A DNA stretch of 64,000 nt from Zygaena filipendulae (lineage: Eukaryota; Arthropoda; Insecta; Lepidoptera; Zygaenidae), in NCBI GenBank assembly GCA_907165275.2, contig OU015661.1:9493501-9557500 (forward strand), written 5' to 3'. Position numbers and translations under genes: made by a program. The notes under the pieces were generated by a model. The model was given only the letters and a program-made list of their open reading frames with translations, had not been told where the DNA came from and ran no database searches. Below are positions 57,522 through 64,000 of the stretch, one piece after another (the stretch's first letter is position 1; every line of letters begins with the position of its first letter).

Positions 57522-57826
57522 ATGCCTGCACTACATTATCGCCGATGATCGTTGACCGTGTGATCGGCGATAATGTGGACACCTCAACGCGATCACGCGA
57601 TTCCCTTTGATGAGTGCCCAAAAACCGACAATTTACGGGTCGCAGGCGACCATAGACGATGATCGGCGAGTAGGTCAGTCGAGTATGCCCTCTACACTAT
57701 CGTGCTCGCGTTTGTACCTACTCGGCGATAATGTAGTGGAGCCATCAGATTTTGAGTTCGATGTAATGGCTCCACTACATTATCGCCGAGCATAGACGAT
57801 CATCGGCGATAATGTAGTGCAGGCAT
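57522..57826. mobile_element. Foldback element with repeated CACTACATTATCGCCGA motif
   Basis: Outer arms ATGCCTGCACTACATTATCG...ATGATCGT (57522 on) and the reverse complement ending at 57826. Inside is a second, shorter inverted pair around 57720-57790 (GGCGATAATGTAGTGGAGCC against GGCTCCACTACATTATCGCC). CACTACATTATCGCC or its reverse occurs about five times. No coding. Confidence 0.65.
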
Positions 57827-57831
57827 GAAAG

Positions 57832-57890
57832 AATAAGGTCGAGTATTAATTGTGCTTATATCGTAGGCACAATGAAAACTCGACCTTATT
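57832..57890. repeat. 59-nt imperfect hairpin
   Basis: AATAAGGTCGAGT pairs with ACTCGACCTTATT, then an internal loop, then ATTGTGC with GCACAAT. Size and shape fit a pre-miRNA, but it abuts a foldback element and may be part of transposon debris. Confidence 0.4.
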
Positions 57891-58409
57891 TCCTTCTGTC
57901 ATTATTTGTGTCAAAATGACGCGGGTAGTTCGCATCGAGAGCGGTTTTCATTGTTCTCATCTTTCAATACCTCAAAGACAATAATGACACATTTCTGGTT
58001 AACTCATCATCAAGTATTGTATTTTATTTGCGTGTGTTGATTAAAATACGCTTTCGAGTTGCTTTCGAGTGTGTCATTCAGTGAAAACGTGAAAACAAAG
58101 TGTTGTTTAGTCGAAAATAAACGAGGCCGAACAATTTCCCCGAATCAACGGGAGCATCATGCGTGTATTAAAAAAAAAAACAGCGGCTTGTGTCCGAAAT
58201 ACAACTGTCAGTTAGGTGAATATTTTATAGTAGGCACATGTACTTCTTGTGCTGACTGCCGCCTATATTTACGCTATGACGCAAATAAAGAGCATAGACA
58301 TAAAATGTCTATGATAAAGAGTCATATAGTGTCAGATGTCAATTATCTGTGACAGACCTAGGACCACAACCAAAGAGTAAATAATTCATAATTTAGAAAT
58401 TTATAATAA

Positions 58410-58575
58410 AGAGTTCGCTTCTTTGTTACGCTTTCAGACCTTAACTACCCAACTGATCGTCATGAAATTTTGCATACACGTCGTCAGGGGTTCAGAGAAG
58501 AAAATAGGGTACTTTATACACCGGAATTCCCGCGGGAACTCCGAAATTAATGCAGGTGAAACATCCCGGAACATC
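58410..58575 (+). repeat. Helitron-like element, plus strand
   Basis: 'ttgttacgctttcagacctt', 'aattttgcatacacgtcgtc', 'cggaattcccgcgggaactc' and ATGCAGGTGAAACATCCCGG; the CTAG end is mutated to CTATG. Confidence 0.55.
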
Positions 58576-59289
58576 TATGATCGAAATTAAACTATCCAAA
58601 AGCAGGTGTCGAGTGTCCTGGACCAGGACTCCTGGATACACGTGAAAATTCCTAAATAGACCTCTTTGACACCATCAAAGAAACATCAATTTTTAAAAGC
58701 ATAATGGGAGCACAAAAGTGATCAATATTAAAATGTTCTGTGTTTCTTTTTACGGTGCTTTGCGGAACAAATCACGTGTCAGTTTGTTAATGCGCGAAGC
58801 TAAGTCGCGCGAGCTGTGGCAGTGAGTGTTGCTTTTTATGGTTTGTTTTGAATTAAATTGTGTATTTTAATGAGTTTTATGATTTTCAACAGTGAAAGTG
58901 AGCAAATTTTACGCTACGTTACGCGCACGTATGACGTATGTGCATAACATACGGTTTCTAGAAACTCATTAGATACTAATGTAGTTGATCCCCTCGCGGT
59001 AACTAACGGTCTTCTATTAATACTATGAATAAACTCAAACACAACTTAGACGATTCAAAATATTATTGCATTTATAGGAGGTCACAGTGTTCCGGAGTGT
59101 CATAGGGTATTTATTTTTATACCGGTATTCCTACGGGAACTCCAGAAATAGCGAAAGTGAAATAGTGTGTAAATATGTACTTAAAAATTTATTATTATTA
59201 CCAACTTTGCGAGAGACGAAAAAAAGCCTTGAACGGTGTTGTCTAAGGAAAGAAATAGGAGAGTATATATGGACGCAGATAAGCAATAA

Positions 59290-59585
59290 CATGTTAACCC
59301 ACAAAATTAAGTTATTGATTCAAAACGATTTATTGAGTTTTTTTTTTTTTTTTTTTTTAATTCGCAATCAGTCGCCAGACTATAATCGAATGTTTTGTGT
59401 GAATTTATTGAGAGTTAGGGAACAATTTTTAATTATGTGTTTACCTTATTACATTGCTTAAATATGTAACTAAATATTGAACATAAAAAATGTTGATACA
59501 AAATGACGCCCCTACTTTTAAAACACGATTTACTCAAAATTTCTCCAGTGTGGGTTAACACACTATTGCTTATCTATGTCCATAT
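59290..59585. repeat. Inverted-repeat element with GTTAAC ends, copy 3, interrupted
   Basis: 'catgttaacccacaaaatta' to 'gtgggttaacacactattgc'. Same sequence as 54765-54962, with a 65-base poly(T) insertion at 59338-59402. Confidence 0.65.
59338..59402 (-). mobile_element. Very short retroposed insertion
   Basis: Twenty-one Ts and 44 further bases, flanked by the exact 10-bp duplication ATTTATTGAG (59328-59337 and 59403-59412). Minus strand: ...GTCTGGCGACTGATTGCGAA followed by poly(A). The source RNA is not recognised. Confidence 0.8.
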
Positions 59586-59689
59586 ATATAGAGAGAGAGG
59601 TGAAATTAAAACAAACAGTAACTACTGTACTGTAACCGTAAACCTTTAGGAGTATCATTGTTTATTTGTAAATTGCAACAGGTAACACG

Positions 59690-60294
59690 ATATCGGCGGT
59701 ACTAGGACGCCAGAACAGCGCAGCAGTGCGTAACAAATGGCAGCTGGTAGTTGACTTCCGTCAGCGCAGCGGAAATGCGGCGCCAACGGCGCTTGCGCCG
59801 CGACAACCCGCGGTTTTAGCGTTCCCCACATCAGCCAGTTAACAATCGCAGTTAACGCATAGAAAACTATGACAATACATCCCTTAGTTTCTTCAAACAA
59901 TTGTAATTATTATAGATTGTCAACTTGGCTGGGGCGCACTACCGCCGTTAGACAGTGTCATAAGAACCTAATTTCGTTCATTGTAATTTTAAGCCTGTAC
60001 ACTGTGAGTAAAGTTAGAATTACAATTGACAAACTAGTGGCAGGGCCGCAGAATCACACGGCGCCAGCTCCTCTCAAACTAGGTAGAGTAAATAATATAG
60101 TGCATAATAACGGAACCCTCGAAGAGCACGTTCTTGTTGCACTTGACAGTCTTATAACCATCGACATTCTCACCACCAAATGGACGTCACGCGACACCGC
60201 CCCCGCTATTAATGAGCTTCGGGCAACAATTCCATGTCAAAAGCCGTTCATATCGTCCTCGGAAACTGATGTTTTAATTATTTTTTTCCTTTGA
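59690..60294. other. GC-richer segment with opposing open frames
   Basis: A CpG-rich patch (59695-59830) precedes a 141-codon plus-strand frame (59869-60294); a minus-strand frame of 81 codons covers the patch. Neither shows a known motif. May be a non-coding transcript, promoter or chance. Confidence 0.3.
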
Positions 60295-60299
60295 CATGA

Positions 60300-60495
60300 T
60301 TACCAGCTAGCTAATACAATACTTATACTTACTTACTTTGTTTAAATAGATATGATCCGTACTAAACAGCCAGACTCAGAATAAACACCAATGATCATCA
60401 CATAAACGTTTAACCTGATGCGGGGAACGAACCCGCGACGTCTGGCGTAACAGTGAGTTACCTTACCACTGCGCCAATGGTGCTGTAATTTTCAG
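60300..60495 (-). mobile_element. tRNA-derived SINE, minus strand
   Basis: Minus strand: CACCATTGGCGCAGTGGTAA (A-box), GCGGGTTCGTTCCCCGCATC (B-box), then a body 'ttatgtgatgatcattggtg', 'tattctgagtctggctgttt' typical of lepidopteran SINEs, fading into AT-rich sequence near 60300. Confidence 0.75.
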
Positions 60496-60780
60496 TTGAC
60501 TCACGAATTGGGATTGGATTGGAATAGAATGACCTGCTGGAGTCCGTTTCCCCAAAACTATAATTTGGACGTCATTAAGACTAGAGTGAATAGGTATTTA
60601 TTTGGCAGACGTGTAACACCTTATCTTCGCTTACCATCACGCGAGATTACGGATAAATGTCTGACCAATCGTTTAAAAAAAAGGTTTGTTATCAGCGATA
60701 AAATGCTAGTCGCTAATACACATTATTACGTATGCTTTGATCGTCTAAAATATTGCGGTTCCAACGACGACGTGTGCTGA
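60496..60780 (+). pseudogene. Possible LINE ORF C-terminal remnant
   Basis: A 94-codon frame with GLDWNRMTCWSPFPQNYNLD followed by VIKTRVNRYLFGRR. The W..(L/F)P..Y....(F/I)K.RVNRYL pattern resembles the last part of some non-LTR reverse transcriptase ORFs. No catalytic domain is present; the call rests on one short motif. Confidence 0.35.
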
Positions 60781-61674
60781 ATAATGATTCCGATGGAGGT
60801 GGTCGAGAGCTGTCATGGCCGTCCAAATGGAGCATTAATACAGCTTGTCACGGCGCTCGGTGCTGTTGCAATGCAACCACTAAGCAGGCCATAAGTATGC
60901 GCGTGCACCAGTCTAGACGGATTAAGTCCCAGCAGGTACCACATGTGTTCCTTTGAAGTCTTTGGACACACGTTATGTGTGCAAAGAAGAACGCCTATAG
61001 TAGTCAAAATTTTGCAACTTCTCCCGACAGTGTCTACTTCCCATTATTTCTGGTGTCTGTACGCGTCAACAAAACTTAATCAGAAATCGAGGGTTTTGTT
61101 GATGATTTTATGTGAAATTTGAAAAGGCGAATTTTGGTAACGCTATTAACTAAAATCTATATTAAAAGGTGAAAGAAGCCCACCTCTTTTGCAGAATGGA
61201 ATGTAGGAAGTGAAAGGTTTTACTAGACGCTAAACCCATCCGGTTGGAAATCATAGCGCTTTTTAATAGATGATAAAAAAAAGACATGAAAAATCAGTTG
61301 ACTACTTAGTTTTGATCGAACACTGTGAGTATAAAGATAAACCAACCAACATGCTAAATATAATTTCACAAGATATAACTCGTTGTGTAATTTATATAGT
61401 AAGAAGTTGTGGATGTAAACAGAGGTATTCTACGAAACATACTCGATAAATGGGTATTTATTGCTTCTGCCATTAGCTGTTTGGGTGGTCGAGTCGTACA
61501 CTACCACTGTATTTGTACTGGCAAACAAAGCTGGGCAAGTATTTTAACTGGACTGGAAAACAAACAATTACCTAGCTTGAGTGTTAAATTTGATTTACTT
61601 ATTAACACAGTCAAATCTTTCCACACGTCTATTCACAATGACAATCTTTACTTTTAACATGTACCTACATAATA

Positions 61675-61996
61675 GGCTAGTTTCCTAAATTTTCTTTTTT
61701 AGTCCGTTTTGTAGATTATTAAAAAATATTGGACACGTATTTTTTTTTTTTATGTAACCAAAAAATAACGGAGATATGTCAAGTCGAAATTTCACATGAC
61801 GTCACGCCTCGCTACAGTTTGTTCGCAAGTTACAGCGAGCTGTGACATCACGAGTCCCCCACCCTAAACTTTAATGCGCTTTATCTATGCATATTTCCAT
61901 TATTTTAAAAAAGCAAAAAATACGTGTCTTTTATTTTTTTATTATCTAACTGACGGACTAAATAGAATTTTGATTTTTTTACCCAGGAAACTAGCC
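61675..61996. mobile_element. CRE-bearing foldback element, copy g
   Basis: 322 bp with clean ends AATAGGCTAGTTTCC and GGAAACTAGCCTATT (including flanking AATA/TATT). Carries 'ttagtccgttttgtag', 'ggacacgtattttttttt', CATGACGTCACGCC and 'gcattaaagttt' in reverse, 'aactgacggactaaatag'. End subtype differs from copies a, b, d and f. Confidence 0.75.
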
Positions 61997-61999
61997 TAT

Positions 62000-64000
62000 T
62001 AAATGTGTCAATAACTGAGGTTTTAATTCCACTTTATTGAATTTTGTATCCGTAATTTACGTATCTAAATCTTGACTGATAAAAATAGAATGAATAATTT
62101 CAATAATTCCATGTATCTGATGTTATTTTTGTGTCTTTTCAATAACTATAATAGTAATACATTAAAATTTAGCAAAAATCATAGGTAAAACTAGTAAGTA
62201 GTTAGTGCAAGTTACGCCTTCGCAACTATTGATTTAGAATGTAATTGAAATATTTTTTAAGCACGCTACAGCTAATCATTCAGGTGTCAATGGAATACAA
62301 TTAACTAGCTGTCAGACAAATTACAATTAACATAGATGTTTTACCATATGCAATGAATTTTTCAACGCAAGAAAAATTCACGTAGTGTATTATAAAACTT
62401 AAACTTAATTAAAACTTTTTAAAAGGAGAGGAGTAAATTGAGAAGTCAGAATAATTGAACAAACTTAAATATTTATATACGGCTTTATTTGGCGTCTTGT
62501 TAATGGATATTAAACAAGTCAGTAAAATAATCGCTAAACTTGGGAAAATTCCCTTAATTAAGTTTTTTTTTTATTGAAAGGATCCTATATTTAATTACAG
62601 TAGAGTTTTATTATGATTACCTTTTTTAGTCATAACTTCCTTAATGATAATTATAACGGTATTAAGATATTATCCCTTTAAGATGAAAATATGTAGGTAT
62701 CTATTATATATTTATACAAGATACGCAGTGCAAGTTGTAGCACCCACAGCCTTAATCAATTTGTTTACCGTCATAGGACCAATTCTACTCAAGCAAAACA
62801 CAAAACTGCATCACTCCCGCCTCGATATATCTCCCCAAGATATAAATACTAATATAGCTTTATGCTGACCGGCTTTTGTAACAGGAGTATGACTGTAATA
62901 TATTATGAAGGGCTGTATGTGTCCAGGGCCAATTCTACATCTCCCCACGTATAACAATACTCGCGTATTCGTATCGAGCATAAGTTCAGGTACGTTAAAT
63001 CTTATTTCTGAAATATCCAGTCATGTCGTTAAGTCTTATTTATCTGTACGTTAATTCCGTCAATTTCGAATTCTCTGAACGTCTACTTCCCTGGGTCTAG
63101 TTTTCTGGCCGTACACTATTTTCCTAACGTCGTCTTTCTTAGACTGTCTGCTTGAAGGTTGAGGAGAACGATGGAGACGCTGCGCGGTTTTGTGTTTTGC
63201 GCAAGTAGAATAGGGCGTCAGAGAATGCAGGAGTCGAGCTGAAATACTGCGGGGGCGACTGGCGCCTTAAGTATCAAAGTCTGCAATCTGCTGTAATTGT
63301 CCTCCATAAATAACATTAAATCGTTGCTTTGTTTAAACTTATGTAAATATCAGCGTGACAAATGTCCTCAATGATTTGTTTGCATCGTTAAAACATTTCT
63401 CACGATCATCACTTGGGTGTATATATGATGAATAGTGGTTGTCATTTGACACTTTACACGCCTATTAGTAGATAGTTAACAGTATGAAATAGACGTTAGG
63501 TGATTTGATATAATGGCTGAAGTGTCTTCAATCAAAATAATAGGGAGCGATTGTAAGTTAACGGAGTAAAAACAGGATTGATTTTTTTATCAAATACTAA
63601 CAAAAATGCGACCGACCTCTTACTCTAAACTCTTCTAAATAAAAAATACATACGAATTGAGGACCTCCTCCTTTCTGAAGGCAGGCAAGTATATTATAAT
63701 ATTTGTAAATACATACTTATAATGTTAAACTCCGAAAATCAGGGAAACAATATAAATACACAGATTATGCGATAAAGCATATTATAGTGTAGTAGACTAT
63801 TTAAATGATACAGACGTTTGGGAATGAATTGCTCTATCCAATTCCTATTTTTTGTTTTCCTAGTTTATAAGTATGATCATTAAAAGACAGCGCTGCTGAG
63901 TTTCTTGTCAGTTCTTCTCAGCAGAGGACGTATTCCGAACTGACGGTAATTTAATTTATAGTTCTAAGAACCTGCTGACGATTACAAGTGATTGTAACCA
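62000..64000. other. No gene or repeat recognised
   Basis: AT-rich to moderate sequence with short open frames only. ACCAATTCTAC and GGCCAATTCTACATCTCCCC near 62778 and 62930 are a weak local duplication. A GC-richer stretch at 63130-63270 has no recognisable coding. Confidence 0.35.

Noticed and set aside
58059..58352. 97-codon Cys-containing frame that could be a small secreted peptide
   Set aside because: No signal peptide (charged start, no hydrophobic core), irregular cysteine spacing and a poly(A) run inside the frame.
1..64000. CRISPR array, bacterial operon, riboswitch or plasmid features
   Set aside because: The sequence is intron-containing animal nuclear DNA. Repeats are dispersed transposons, not regularly spaced short direct repeats.

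Overview
The window is AT-rich, intron-containing animal DNA, almost certainly from a moth or butterfly (Lepidoptera). The evidence is a Tweedle cuticle gene with the usual short first exon, dozens of ~190-210 bp Helitron-like repeats ending in CTAG|T after a hairpin of CCGCGG arms (the Lep1 type common in Lepidoptera), tRNA-headed SINEs, a mariner, and short TTAGG telomere-type motifs. Protein-coding sequence is sparse; most of the window is transposon debris and introns.

Genes. (1) 7.49-8.77 kb, plus strand: a two-exon Tweedle (TWDL) cuticle protein of about 308 aa, complete, with a TATA box. (2) 27.3-38.0 kb, plus strand: the last six recognisable exons of a receptor tyrosine kinase. They splice in frame into 396 aa covering juxtamembrane region, complete kinase domain with a long kinase insert, and tail. 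The extracellular and transmembrane exons were not found. (3, 4) 40.3-40.9 and 42.9-43.7 kb, plus strand: two tandem paralogues of a secreted Thr-rich, mucin-like protein. A 36-residue N-terminal block and the last residues (basic run, then HDNMT) are conserved; the middle is repeat. I do not recognise the family. (5) 50.13-50.24 kb, plus strand: one exon with start codon, signal peptide and good splice donor; its later exons were not found.

Mobile DNA. 11.5-20 kb is a transposon-rich block: two copies of a GC-rich poly(A) retroposon with 13- and 16-bp target duplications, a decayed hAT inserted in a Helitron, and a full-length mariner with a frameshift near its C-terminus. Several palindromic or inverted-repeat families recur: one carrying CRE-type TGACGTCA sites (7 copies), one with TNA target duplications (3 copies, one holding a 40-bp mini-copy at its centre), one with TA target duplications (2 copies, one directly after the kinase stop codon), and others. 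The kinase introns are heavily populated by these elements.

From about 51 kb to the end I see no convincing exon apart from the repeats. The GC-richer patches at 52.26 and 59.7-60.3 kb are the only places there that might belong to a promoter or transcript. Helitron, MITE and SINE assignments come from ends, target duplications and motifs read by eye, not from database searches, and edges of degraded copies are approximate.
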